From: Sulfurovum sp. UBA5198
Lineage (GTDB): Bacteria > Campylobacterota > Campylobacteria > Campylobacterales > Sulfurovaceae
Length of the DNA stretch: 64,000 bases
Assembly (NCBI GenBank): GCA_002412865.1
Contig: DHVW01000002.1
Coordinates: 95,199-159,198 of the forward strand
Reading direction: 5' to 3'
Part shown: one piece after another, positions 9,589-17,595 of the stretch
Layout of the letters: every line of letters begins with the position of its first letter
Numbering within the stretch: position 1 is the first letter of the stretch
The notes under the pieces: model-generated
What the model saw: the letters and a program-made list of their open reading frames with translations, nothing else
What the model was told of the DNA's origin: nothing
Databases searched by the model: none
Program-made: the position numbers and the translations under genes

Positions 9589-10249
9589 ATAAACCCTTAT
9601 TTTCAATTATAAAATGTCTATATCTCAGAGAAAAAATAGTTGGAATTTTGTGCGTTACAACAAGTACTGTTGTTCCAAGTTGCTCACAGGCATTCTCCAT
9701 CAAATCCCAAATTACATTTGATGAGTATTCATCTAGATTACCAGTAGGTTCATCAGCAAGTACAACGAGAGGGTTTCTAGCTAAAGCTCTTGCTATTCCG
9801 ACTCTTTGCTGCTCCCCACCACTTAATTCTAAAGGATACCTATCGCCGTAGTCTGATAGTTTAACATGTCCTAATAGTCTCTGTGCTTGTGATTTTTGAA
9901 CATCAATGGCATAACCTGCTATAACAAGCGGTAATACTACATTTTTTGACACAGTCCATTCGCTTATGAGCTTATAGTCTTGAAAAACGATACCCAAGTG
10001 TGTACGAAGCTCTTGTAACTTTGATTTTTTGACTGATGACATTTCAATGCCACCAACAGATAAACTACCACTACTTGGTTTGATTTGACCATAAAGTGAT
10101 TTTAGTAGAGTTGATTTACCGCTTCCACTAGGTCCAGTTATAAATACAAAATCACCTTTGTTTATTTTAAAATTAACATTTTGTATAATATCATTTTGTC
10201 CATTGCTATAAGAAAGCGTCATACCTATTGCCTCAATGATTGTTGACAT
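9575..10249 (-). CDS. ftsE: Cell division ATP-binding protein FtsE
   Basis: ABC ATPase that pairs with FtsX and drives amidase activation at the septum. Walker A GPSGSGKST (39-47), signature LSGGEQQR (~135) and Walker B VVLADEPTGNLDE (~155) are intact. Length 224 is standard. The ATG has AAAGGAG six bases upstream and overlaps the trmB stop by 17 bases. Confidence 0.95.
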   Translation of the reverse strand: MSTIIEAIGMTLSYSNGQNDIIQNVNFKINKGDFVFITGPSGSGKSTLLKSLYGQIKPSSGSLSVGGIEMSSVKKSKLQELRTHLGIVFQDYKLISEWTVSKNVVLPLVIAGYAIDVQKSQAQRLLGHVKLSDYGDRYPLELSGGEQQRVGIARALARNPLVVLADEPTGNLDEYSSNVIWDLMENACEQLGTTVLVVTHKIPTIFSLRYRHFIIENKGLYEVN

Positions 10250-11417
10250 TTAGAAACTCCTTTATCTTTAAGTGGGCATTATAATTGCTTTTTGATGCTA
10301 TCGGTAAGGATGGATAATATTCCACATTATTAGCTCCAAGGATAATATACTTATGTTCTGGTCTCTCAAAACTACCAAAAGCACATTTAATAACTATTCC
10401 GATAGTGTCCATCATATAAATAGATTCAAAATGGACAAAATAATCTTCATATATATTACTTTCCTTTGAAATTATATCTTTCAATGAAATATTATATCCA
10501 AAGTCACTAAACAAAAAGTTATATTCTTCCTCTTTTTTAGCAGATTTATCTTCACATTTTATCACAACATCATAGATATCTTTCTCTTGTCTTACCCATC
10601 TAGCTTCATACTTACTCATCACAGGCAATGCATGATTTTTATTTACGCCCATACTTAATCTAGGAAGCAGGCTAAATACATCAAGTGCATATTTATAGTA
10701 CAAATCACTATCAGTACGAAGCTCTAGCGTTCCGTTTTTATCTAATATTCTCAAAGCCTCATTTGTAAATGAGCCACTAATAACTCTTCTGAGTGGCTTT
10801 TTGTCCCATGGAACTGGAAAATGAACAAATATTTGAGTTGCTAGATTGGATGGTAACATCTCAAAGAATAATCTTGCATCATAATTAACAACCCATATAT
10901 TAGTGAGATTTTGTATCTCAATCTGTTTAAGTAGTTGTTGAGCTGATGGTGTATGTATCTCAATACCTATATAAAGCGTATCTGGATTTGTATTTGCTTG
11001 ATAAAGTATATGCCTGCCACTTCCAAATCCTACTTCAATAGATACATTGTCGCAAGGAAATTCTATATCAGTAAAACTCTCTATTTTTTTATAATACTTT
11101 GAAGCAAAAAGTGGTGGTTTTTGTCTAGTTGTGGCTATATTGCTATCAATAATTTCTAAACCAAGCTCTGTACAAAGCTTTTCTAATGCCTCTTTTAGCG
11201 TAGCTAACTTTAGAGGTCTAGTAATCTTTTCATATTTTAGCAATGCACCAAATTCAATTGCACGATATACCAATAAAAACTTTTCATTTTTATAATTTAA
11301 GCCAAAAAGAATCTCTTTATTATCTTTTTCAACAGCTACAAATTCAACCATTTCAAGTTTATTGGCAATATCAATTACTTCATTAAAAGGTCTAAATTCT
11401 GTCCTAATGTGAGGCAT
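10233..11417 (-). CDS. trmB: tRNA (guanine-N7)-methyltransferase, long epsilon form
   Basis: SAM-dependent methylation of G46 in tRNA. The Rossmann core lies in the middle: SIEVGFGSGRHILYQA (SAM motif) near residue 127, YIGIEIH, and the family block FVHFPVPWDKKPLRRV near residue 195. At 394 residues it is much longer than the ~240-residue E. coli enzyme; the extra N-terminal ~110 and C-terminal ~100 residues match the extended form I know from Campylobacter and relatives. Strong ribosome site AAGGAGG six bases before the ATG, which lies inside the end of rluD. Confidence 0.92.
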   Translation of the reverse strand: MPHIRTEFRPFNEVIDIANKLEMVEFVAVEKDNKEILFGLNYKNEKFLLVYRAIEFGALLKYEKITRPLKLATLKEALEKLCTELGLEIIDSNIATTRQKPPLFASKYYKKIESFTDIEFPCDNVSIEVGFGSGRHILYQANTNPDTLYIGIEIHTPSAQQLLKQIEIQNLTNIWVVNYDARLFFEMLPSNLATQIFVHFPVPWDKKPLRRVISGSFTNEALRILDKNGTLELRTDSDLYYKYALDVFSLLPRLSMGVNKNHALPVMSKYEARWVRQEKDIYDVVIKCEDKSAKKEEEYNFLFSDFGYNISLKDIISKESNIYEDYFVHFESIYMMDTIGIVIKCAFGSFERPEHKYIILGANNVEYYPSLPIASKSNYNAHLKIKEFLNVNNH

Positions 11418-12354
11418 TAAAAACCTCCTTTAAATAATCTTTTTCTATCATATTAAAACTACTCGCATCAAAATTATCAAGTATATAACTTTTCATATCA
11501 TCATAAAGAGGTGCTTCAAACTCCATAAATTGACCACTAATTGGGTGGATGAAATATAATATTCTTGCATGAAGAAAAACCCTCGGCATCTCCTTACCGA
11601 TATAACCATAGAGCTTATCTCCTAGAATATGTCTACCCAATGTAGCAAGATGCACTCTAATTTGATGTGTTCTCCCCGTAAAAAGCCTTGCTGCGATTAA
11701 CTCAATTTTCTCGTTTGAAACTAGCTTTGCAAATGCACTTTTTGCATTTTTACCACCATCCACAATTCCCATTTTTAATCTATTGTGGGGATTTCTAGCT
11801 ATCGGTGCTTCTATGATACAGTTATCTTTTAGTGGGTAATCTACTATGGCTATATATATTCTACCCATGCTTTTATCTTCGAGTTGAGCACTTAATTTTT
11901 CATGGGCTTCATTACTTTTTGCTACCACCAAAGCCCCTGTTGTCTCTTTGTCTATACGATGTACTATTCCGTGTCTCTCTTCACCTGATATTGTAGAGAG
12001 CGAAATACCCCTTGCTATTAACCAATCTACAAGCGTTGGCTCTTTAACGCTAGGTGCTGGATGGACAACAAGACCACTAGGTTTATTAATTACGAGCAGA
12101 TGTTCATCTTCATAAATAACCTCTACATCAAAATCTACAACAACTGCCTCTTTTTTTACAACTTCTGGTAAAATATATGATATTTTATCTCCAATAATTA
12201 CTTTTTGACTTGTTTTGGTGACCAATTTTTTACCAATATTTACACATTTACTCTCTATTAATTTTTCAATTTGGTTCCGACTAACCTCTAAGTACACTGA
12301 AAGAACCTTGTCTATTCTGCCATTTTCTGTTGCTATAAATTCATTTATATTCAT
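11404..12354 (-). CDS. rluD: RluD-family 23S rRNA pseudouridine synthase
   Basis: Isomerises uridine to pseudouridine in rRNA. N-terminal S4 domain (~10-75), then the RluA/RluD catalytic domain with HRIDKETTGALVVAK near residue 133, whose Asp is the catalytic nucleophile, and FTGRTHQIRVHLA near residue 225. Length 316 is typical. RluD versus RluC specificity cannot be fixed from motifs. The ATG overlaps the upstream stop (ATGA) and trmB begins within its last codons. Confidence 0.9.
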   Translation of the reverse strand: MNINEFIATENGRIDKVLSVYLEVSRNQIEKLIESKCVNIGKKLVTKTSQKVIIGDKISYILPEVVKKEAVVVDFDVEVIYEDEHLLVINKPSGLVVHPAPSVKEPTLVDWLIARGISLSTISGEERHGIVHRIDKETTGALVVAKSNEAHEKLSAQLEDKSMGRIYIAIVDYPLKDNCIIEAPIARNPHNRLKMGIVDGGKNAKSAFAKLVSNEKIELIAARLFTGRTHQIRVHLATLGRHILGDKLYGYIGKEMPRVFLHARILYFIHPISGQFMEFEAPLYDDMKSYILDNFDASSFNMIEKDYLKEVFNASH

Positions 12355-13139
12355 ATATCATCCCTTTTCCACCTAGTGCTATCTAAAAATGTATCATCTT
12401 GAATATTTGCAAAAGATGCTTGAAACATTTTAAATAGATTTTTGTTCTCTTTCTCCATCTCTTTTAGCCACTCTTTTGTTTTGGCTCTTGCATATGGTGC
12501 TTTTACATCTTTTAGCATAGCTGGACATGCCTCATCACCTATTGCTACAAATTCATTCTCTTCTACAAAAGCTCTAGTTTGTGACTCTCGTACTGTAATG
12601 AGAGGACGGATTAGATGAAAACCTCGCTCAGTCTTATATATAGGTGCCAATGTTCTCATTGTACCATTATAAAACATATTCATAAAATAGCTCTCAACCA
12701 TATCATCAAGATGATGACCTAAAGCTACTTTAGTAAACCCACCCTGCTCGGCATAATCATATAAAGCCCCTCTTCTCATGCGTGAAAAATAACTACAAAA
12801 TGAACTATTTGGGCGAATAGCGTCTTGTGACACTTCGAAAATATTTGTTTCAAAAACTTTATGGACAATTCCATACTCCCTGCAATGCTCACTTAATGCT
12901 ATATATTGCTCATTTGGCATACCATAGTTAATTGTACAGGCTTCATACTCAAAATCAAATGGTGCATGTCTTTGCATATGGCTAATAGCATGAATAAGTG
13001 CTAGTGAATCCTTGCCTCCACTAAGACCGATTAACACCTTATCCCCTTCATTTATTAGTTTATATGTAGCGTTTGTCCTACCAATGGTTCGTAATAGTTT
13101 TTTACTAATTTTTGCCACTTTTGTTTTGTTTTCGTTCAA
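12351..13139 (-). CDS. TtcA-like PP-loop ATPase lacking the usual cluster cysteines
   Basis: Adenylating PP-loop protein of the tRNA 2-thiolation group. PP-loop SGGKDS at 40-45 and the family blocks SRMRRGALY (~119-127) and LGHHLDDMVESYFMNMFYNG (~140) are clear. Canonical TtcA uses cysteines of two CxxC motifs to hold an iron-sulfur cluster. Here the first reads SSFC (only Cys115 remains) and the second region reads DEACP (only Cys205). A TTG at 13139 overlaps the mtnN stop, with GGAG just upstream. I recall a similar variant next to mtnN/fabD in C. jejuni, so it is probably phylum-wide rather than decayed. Whether it makes 2-thiocytidine-32 is uncertain. Confidence 0.78.
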   Translation of the reverse strand: MNENKTKVAKISKKLLRTIGRTNATYKLINEGDKVLIGLSGGKDSLALIHAISHMQRHAPFDFEYEACTINYGMPNEQYIALSEHCREYGIVHKVFETNIFEVSQDAIRPNSSFCSYFSRMRRGALYDYAEQGGFTKVALGHHLDDMVESYFMNMFYNGTMRTLAPIYKTERGFHLIRPLITVRESQTRAFVEENEFVAIGDEACPAMLKDVKAPYARAKTKEWLKEMEKENKNLFKMFQASFANIQDDTFLDSTRWKRDDI

Positions 13140-13825
13140 ATCATCTCCACCATATCAAGTATGAATCCTGCACTTATTTTTGCACTACTCTCTAAAAATT
13201 TATCAAAATCCATATCTGCATTACCATCAGCACTGTCACTAATTGCTCTTAAGATAAAAAATGGAACATTAAGAGCGTTACATACAACAGCTACGCTAGC
13301 CCCCTCCATCTCCAGTGCATCAGCTTTAAATATTTGCCCTATCCATGCTTTTTTTTCGCCACAAGCTACAAACTGGTCACCAGTAGCTATAATGCCCTTA
13401 TTAAGTTTAAGTCCTCTGTTTTTGGATACTTTTGAAGCTATTTCTAAAAGTTTGCTATCAGTTGGAATACAAACATCCCCCTCTGGCACAAATCCATGTG
13501 GATGTCCAAAAGCTGTAATATCAAGGTCATGCTGACACAATCCATCTGCAATAATCAAATCACCTATTTTTAAATCATTACTGATTGCTCCAGCAACGCC
13601 AGAAAAAAGCAGAGTTTTGCAACCAAATTTTTCTATTAATATAGTAGCTGTAAGTGCTGAAAAAACTTTACCTATTTTTGAGTATGCTATAACAACTTCT
13701 TTACCTTTATACGAGGCCTCATAATAAATATTATTAGCATAAGCTACCTCTTTTATGTTTTCTACTTTCTCTAAAAGTGGGGCTATCTCTTCTCTCATAG
13801 CTCCCATTATTGCGATTTTATTCAT
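13136..13825 (-). CDS. mtnN: 5'-methylthioadenosine/S-adenosylhomocysteine nucleosidase
   Basis: Hydrolyses MTA, SAH and, in this phylum, 6-amino-6-deoxyfutalosine, so it may also serve the futalosine route to menaquinone. N-terminus MNKIAIMGAMREEIAPLL, the FSGVAGAI strand near residue 75, MEGASVAVVC near residue 172 and RAISDSADGNADMDF near residue 194, whose Asp is catalytic, are all present. Length 229 is standard. ATG overlaps the fabD stop by four bases. The ttcA-mtnN-fabD order is that of C. jejuni as I recall it. Confidence 0.95.
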   Translation of the reverse strand: MNKIAIMGAMREEIAPLLEKVENIKEVAYANNIYYEASYKGKEVVIAYSKIGKVFSALTATILIEKFGCKTLLFSGVAGAISNDLKIGDLIIADGLCQHDLDITAFGHPHGFVPEGDVCIPTDSKLLEIASKVSKNRGLKLNKGIIATGDQFVACGEKKAWIGQIFKADALEMEGASVAVVCNALNVPFFILRAISDSADGNADMDFDKFLESSAKISAGFILDMVEMI

Positions 13826-14766
13826 GCTTGCAACTCTTTAATTGCATCGATAGTAGCATTTAGACTTGCCATATCAAAAACATTAAATGTAGGTTTAGAT
13901 GAGCTTGACTTGTTTAGACCAGCTAATACTTTGCCATGACCAAACTCTATATAACAATCGACCATATTGTCAATATTTTTTATAGATTGCTTATAAAGCA
14001 CAGGCATCACAAGCTGTTTTGGCAATAAATCCAAAGCCTCTGCTTTTGTACTATATGCTTTTGCGGTTACATTTGATATAATTGGAGCTATAAAATTATC
14101 TTTCAAGACTTCTCTTAACTTTGCTTCTAGTGGAGCAGAAGCACTTTCTAAAAGTGGGCAATGTGAAGCTACTGACATATTGAGAAGCATTGCTCTTTTT
14201 GCTCCTGCACTCTTTAATATATCTACTAACTCCTCGAGATCTTTTTTAATACCAGCAATTACTATCTGACCATCACTATTATAGTTTACAGCCCAAACCT
14301 GTTTTCCATTGTCTCTTGCATCTTGACAAACTTTTTCAACAGCTTCATCGCTAAGACCTAAAGACACAAGCATTCCAACCTCTTGATTAGCACAAGCATC
14401 ACTCATAAGTTTACCTCTAAGATTTACAAGCTCAACAGCATCAATAATATCCAAAGCACCCACAGCAACAAGGGCAGAAAATTCACCCAAAGAGTGACCT
14501 AATGTTAATATGGGTTTTATTGAAGTTTTATCTATAAAAAGTTTGTGGGCAATTGAAGCAACTAGCAAAATAGCTGGTTGTGTGAACTCAGTTAAAGAAA
14601 GGTTTTCATTTTCACTAAATAGTAAACTCTCAAAATCGATACCAGTTCGCTCCTCTGCTTGTTTGAATATCTCTCTAGCAACTTGACTATTTTCGAAAAA
14701 ATCTTTCCCCATTCCAGTTGCCTGAGAACCTTGACCTGCAAACACAAATGCACATTTTAATGACAT
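13822..14766 (-). CDS. fabD: Malonyl CoA-acyl carrier protein transacylase
   Basis: Loads malonyl groups onto ACP for fatty acid elongation. N-terminal FVFAGQGSQATGMG, the nucleophile elbow GHSLGEFSALVAVGAL near residue 90 (catalytic Ser), and the catalytic His in SVASHCPLLESA near residue 200. 314 residues, normal length. ATG start preceded by AAAGGAAA. A promoter-like TATAAT lies 27 bases upstream, so fabD-mtnN-ttcA may start a transcript here. Confidence 0.95.
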   Translation of the reverse strand: MSLKCAFVFAGQGSQATGMGKDFFENSQVAREIFKQAEERTGIDFESLLFSENENLSLTEFTQPAILLVASIAHKLFIDKTSIKPILTLGHSLGEFSALVAVGALDIIDAVELVNLRGKLMSDACANQEVGMLVSLGLSDEAVEKVCQDARDNGKQVWAVNYNSDGQIVIAGIKKDLEELVDILKSAGAKRAMLLNMSVASHCPLLESASAPLEAKLREVLKDNFIAPIISNVTAKAYSTKAEALDLLPKQLVMPVLYKQSIKNIDNMVDCYIEFGHGKVLAGLNKSSSSKPTFNVFDMASLNATIDAIKELQA

Positions 14767-14792
14767 AAATTTCCTTTGTTAATAATAAAGGT

Positions 14793-14798
14793 ATTATA
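14793..14798 (-). promoter_or_regulatory. Putative extended -10 promoter for fabD
   Basis: Minus-strand TATAAT preceded by TGG (extended -10 form TGn-TATAAT) in the 51-base gap between the FTR/rhodanese gene and fabD. No strong -35 is seen. Confidence 0.5.
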
Positions 14799-14817
14799 CC
14801 ATTTCAAGATTAAGCAA

Positions 14818-15558
14818 TCAGCCCTGCTCTACATCACCGCGAAATGAAGAGATTCCATATGCAAGGTTTGTGACATTAGCATATCCCATTTTAGCCATGA
14901 TTTGTTGACAATATGCACTTCTGCTACCACTAAAACAATATACTATTACTTTAGTTTCTTTTTTATCTTCAATTTGTTTCAATGATTCATAAAATGAAGT
15001 TGTTGGGACCAAGAAATCTGTACCTATAATTCTTTGCGATCTATTCTCCATCCACTCTCTAGTATCTACAAGAGTAAAATCTATATTTCCATTCTCTCTT
15101 GCATCTAGTAGTGCTATTAACTCATCTCCATCAATATCTTTTTGATCAAGAAGTGCTGTACATTCCTCTTTGTTTAATCCTCTTGTGTGCTGATGTGACT
15201 CAATAATTGCACTAAGTTGCACAGTATGTTTTGATGCGTACTCTGGAGTACAAAATATACCACAGTGACAATAACCATCGTTTGGTATCTCAATTTCAAG
15301 TGCAGGCTTGCAAGGGCATATTCTGTTATCCGCAGCTTTTACCTCCTCCTCTGTTTCGCCTTCAACCATAAAGCATGGGCAAAATCTTTTGCCATATATC
15401 ATTTTATTTCTAGCTAATCCCATTGTTACTGATTCATTTATCTCATTTTCTGGATTATAAACAAAGTTAAATTGTGTACACACTTTATCTGTGAATTTAA
15501 CTGTTTTTGCAAGTTCGTCTTGAAACTCTTGTGAATTTGTATCTATTTTTATCATCAT
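14818..15558 (-). CDS. Ferredoxin-thioredoxin reductase catalytic domain fused to a rhodanese domain
   Basis: Two-domain cytoplasmic redox/sulfur protein. The N-terminal ~110 residues carry the FTR catalytic-subunit cysteine pattern: CPC at 60-62, CPC at 81-83 and CHC at 97-99, which in plant-type FTR bind a 4Fe-4S cluster and hold the redox disulfide. The C-terminal ~155-246 is a single rhodanese domain with active-site Cys208 in CFSGSRS. No FTR variable subunit gene lies nearby. Expected partners are a ferredoxin and either a thioredoxin or a persulfide carrier; which one is inference. ATG start behind GGAGAG; its own TATAAT box lies 28 bases upstream. Confidence 0.85.
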   Translation of the reverse strand: MMIKIDTNSQEFQDELAKTVKFTDKVCTQFNFVYNPENEINESVTMGLARNKMIYGKRFCPCFMVEGETEEEVKAADNRICPCKPALEIEIPNDGYCHCGIFCTPEYASKHTVQLSAIIESHQHTRGLNKEECTALLDQKDIDGDELIALLDARENGNIDFTLVDTREWMENRSQRIIGTDFLVPTTSFYESLKQIEDKKETKVIVYCFSGSRSAYCQQIMAKMGYANVTNLAYGISSFRGDVEQG

Positions 15559-15585
15559 ATTTTTGTCTCTCCATACTTTTTTGAC

Positions 15586-15591
15586 ATTATA
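15586..15591 (-). promoter_or_regulatory. Putative -10 box for the FTR-rhodanese gene
   Basis: Minus-strand TATAAT in the 119-base gap after slyD, 28 bases before the ATG of the fusion gene. No clear -35. Confidence 0.45.
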
Positions 15592-15644
15592 GTGAGTTTG
15601 TATATTAAAGCGATAAAGAATTTTTGTTATTTTATGAATATTTT

Positions 15645-15668
15645 AAAGATATCTCCGAGTGGAGATAT
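15645..15668 (-). terminator. Putative terminator after slyD
   Basis: A perfect 8-bp stem (ATATCTCC / GGAGATAT, 15649-15656 with 15661-15668) closes a 4-base loop nine bases after the slyD stop. On the minus strand it is followed by CTTTAAAA, so the U-tract is poor. The position between slyD and the downstream promoter supports a terminator. Confidence 0.5.
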
Positions 15669-15677
15669 TTGAAGCGG

Positions 15678-16214
15678 TTAGTGACAATGACCACCACCAC
15701 AACAACCACCGCTTTTTTCGCCATGACCAGAACTACAACTATCATCACCTACAAGTTGACCGCTCATTGATTCATCAGCAGTTGCTTCTCTAACGCTCAA
15801 AATAGTAACATTGAACATCAAATCTTTTCCAGCCAATGGATGATTGAAATCTACATTCACATCTTTATCTGTAAAACTTTTTACCATTACTTGAACAGTT
15901 TGTCCGTGTTCTCCTTGACCGTAAAGCATCATGCCCTCCGCTAGATCAATTCCTTCGAATTGATCTCTAGGAATAGTTTGAAGTGCTTCTTGGCTAATTT
16001 CGCCATAAGCATCAGCTGCCTTAACCATCACATCACCGCTTTCACCCATACTCATTCCAGTTAATGCTTTTTCAAGACCTGGTATAATATTCCCTTTGCC
16101 CGTAATGAATACTAATGGTTCAGCACCGACATTACTATCAACAACTGCACTGCCACCAGCTTCTGTTAAAGTATATTCAATTCCAACAACGCTATTTTCT
16201 AATTCAATTTTCAT
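15678..16214 (-). CDS. slyD: FKBP-type peptidyl-prolyl isomerase SlyD with metal-binding tail
   Basis: Cytoplasmic prolyl isomerase and chaperone, with a nickel role in relatives (supply to hydrogenase or urease). FKBP core with VFITGKGNIIPGLEKALTGM (~32-50), an insert-in-flap domain (~70-125) and DFNHPLAGKDLMFNVTI (~122). The C-terminal ~20 residues are rich in Cys, His and Gly (GGCCGGGHCH), the nickel/zinc-binding tail typical of SlyD. ATG preceded by GGAG. Sits between the FTR-rhodanese gene and the Tol-Pal block, as in relatives. Confidence 0.94.
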   Translation of the reverse strand: MKIELENSVVGIEYTLTEAGGSAVVDSNVGAEPLVFITGKGNIIPGLEKALTGMSMGESGDVMVKAADAYGEISQEALQTIPRDQFEGIDLAEGMMLYGQGEHGQTVQVMVKSFTDKDVNVDFNHPLAGKDLMFNVTILSVREATADESMSGQLVGDDSCSSGHGEKSGGCCGGGHCH

Positions 16215-16278
16215 TTTTTCTCCATTTTATTTATATTTTGTCATTTTATCTAAGCAAACTTTATCATGCCTTATCTTT

Positions 16279-17007
16279 TCATTTTAAAGTTGATAATTTC
16301 TTTTTTGCTATGGTTGCGCTGTTTGAAGTTGGGTATTTATCAATAACCATTTCATAGAACAATTTAGCCTGTCTAATTTCCTTGATATTTTCAAGTGACA
16401 CAGCTGTGTGTAACAAAAGCACTTCCATATAAGTGCCTTTATCATTTATACTAACACTTTTTTTATAATATCCAACAGCTTCATTATATGATTTTAGATA
16501 ATATGAACATTCTCCAAGATAATAATACGATAATGCATCATTGTATTTCATAATAGCTGATTGCTTAAAATTTAACTTTGCTTCATCATATTTTTTAGCT
16601 TTATATTGACTTAAACCATCTTTAAAGTAATTTTCTTTCGTTTTGATTTTATTGCTATCAATAACTTCTGTTTTTACTTTATCATTTTTTGGAGTGATTG
16701 TTGGCTTTGTTTGTATCTTAGTCAATTCATCTTTAGTGACATAGTTTTGATTAATTTTATCAATTCTTTCTCTAAGTTCAAAAAGTAACTCTCTGTTTCT
16801 ATCTGCATCTTGCTTTAGCATTTCATTGGCAGATGATAGTTGATTTACTTTCTCATTTAATCCATCAACAATACTTCTCATTCCATCAATCTGCTCACTA
16901 TGCTCAACAACTTTTTGCTCAAGCACCATATTATTAACAGGAACTGCAAATATAGGATAGTACGATATGATTGCTAATATTAAAACACATTGCTTAGTTA
17001 TGCCCAT
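16279..17007 (-). CDS. ybgF: Tol-Pal accessory protein YbgF/CpoB (TPR)
   Basis: Periplasmic coordinator of cell-wall synthesis and outer-membrane constriction with Tol-Pal. Signal-like N-terminus (VLILAIISYYPIFA), a coiled coil of heptads (~28-85, LEQKVVEHSEQIDGMRS onward) and three TPR-like helical repeats (~125-242, with YFKDGLSQYKAKKYDEA and YYYLGECSYYLKSYNEA). Length 242 fits. Its ATG overlaps the pal stop (TAATG), so it is coupled to pal. Confidence 0.88.
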   Translation of the reverse strand: MGITKQCVLILAIISYYPIFAVPVNNMVLEQKVVEHSEQIDGMRSIVDGLNEKVNQLSSANEMLKQDADRNRELLFELRERIDKINQNYVTKDELTKIQTKPTITPKNDKVKTEVIDSNKIKTKENYFKDGLSQYKAKKYDEAKLNFKQSAIMKYNDALSYYYLGECSYYLKSYNEAVGYYKKSVSINDKGTYMEVLLLHTAVSLENIKEIRQAKLFYEMVIDKYPTSNSATIAKKKLSTLK

Positions 17008-17579
17008 TAATTAGCCTTCTTTATATCAACTCTTCTATTTCTCATTTTGCACTCTTCGTTATCTTCTGTACATACGGGTGTACTTTCACCAAGGGAAACA
17101 ATTGTAATACTATTTTCAGATGAGCCGCCTGATACTATAGCGTCTTTGATTGCTTTTGCTCTTTTTAGTCCTAAGGCATAATTATACTCATCAGTTCCAG
17201 ATTCATCACAGTTGCCTGTTATTTTGATATTCATTGGATTTTTGGCTAAATTGGCAATATTTTTATCAACTCTAGTTTGCATATCACTACTGATACCATA
17301 TGAGTTAACATCAAAATATAGGCTAACAAAACCATCACTACTGCTATTATAAACATTTCCACTATTCATCTCACTAGCACCGTTTGGTGTTCGACCTAGC
17401 GTTCCGCCACTTGGACCATCTGTTATGCCAATCATATTTCCGCCAGCAACACTATTGGCATCCGAAATCGCAGTTCCTGTTTCGCTATTCTGACCACCTA
17501 AAACTGGTGCCTTTTGCGTACATCCAGTAAGCCACAACATAACAATAGATGTTGTTACTAGTCCTAAAATTTTATTCAT
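17007..17579 (-). CDS. pal: Peptidoglycan-associated lipoprotein Pal
   Basis: Outer-membrane lipoprotein that binds peptidoglycan through an OmpA-like domain. Lipobox LTGC with Cys20 as the lipidation site, a low-complexity Gly/Ser/Asn spacer (~25-80), then the OmpA domain (~85-190) with the binding motif NCDESGTDEYNYALGLKRA. Length 190 is normal. It is followed by ybgF and preceded 17 bases upstream by tolB. Confidence 0.95.
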   Translation of the reverse strand: MNKILGLVTTSIVMLWLTGCTQKAPVLGGQNSETGTAISDANSVAGGNMIGITDGPSGGTLGRTPNGASEMNSGNVYNSSSDGFVSLYFDVNSYGISSDMQTRVDKNIANLAKNPMNIKITGNCDESGTDEYNYALGLKRAKAIKDAIVSGGSSENSITIVSLGESTPVCTEDNEECKMRNRRVDIKKAN

Positions 17580-17595
17580 TTATAATCCTTTTGTT

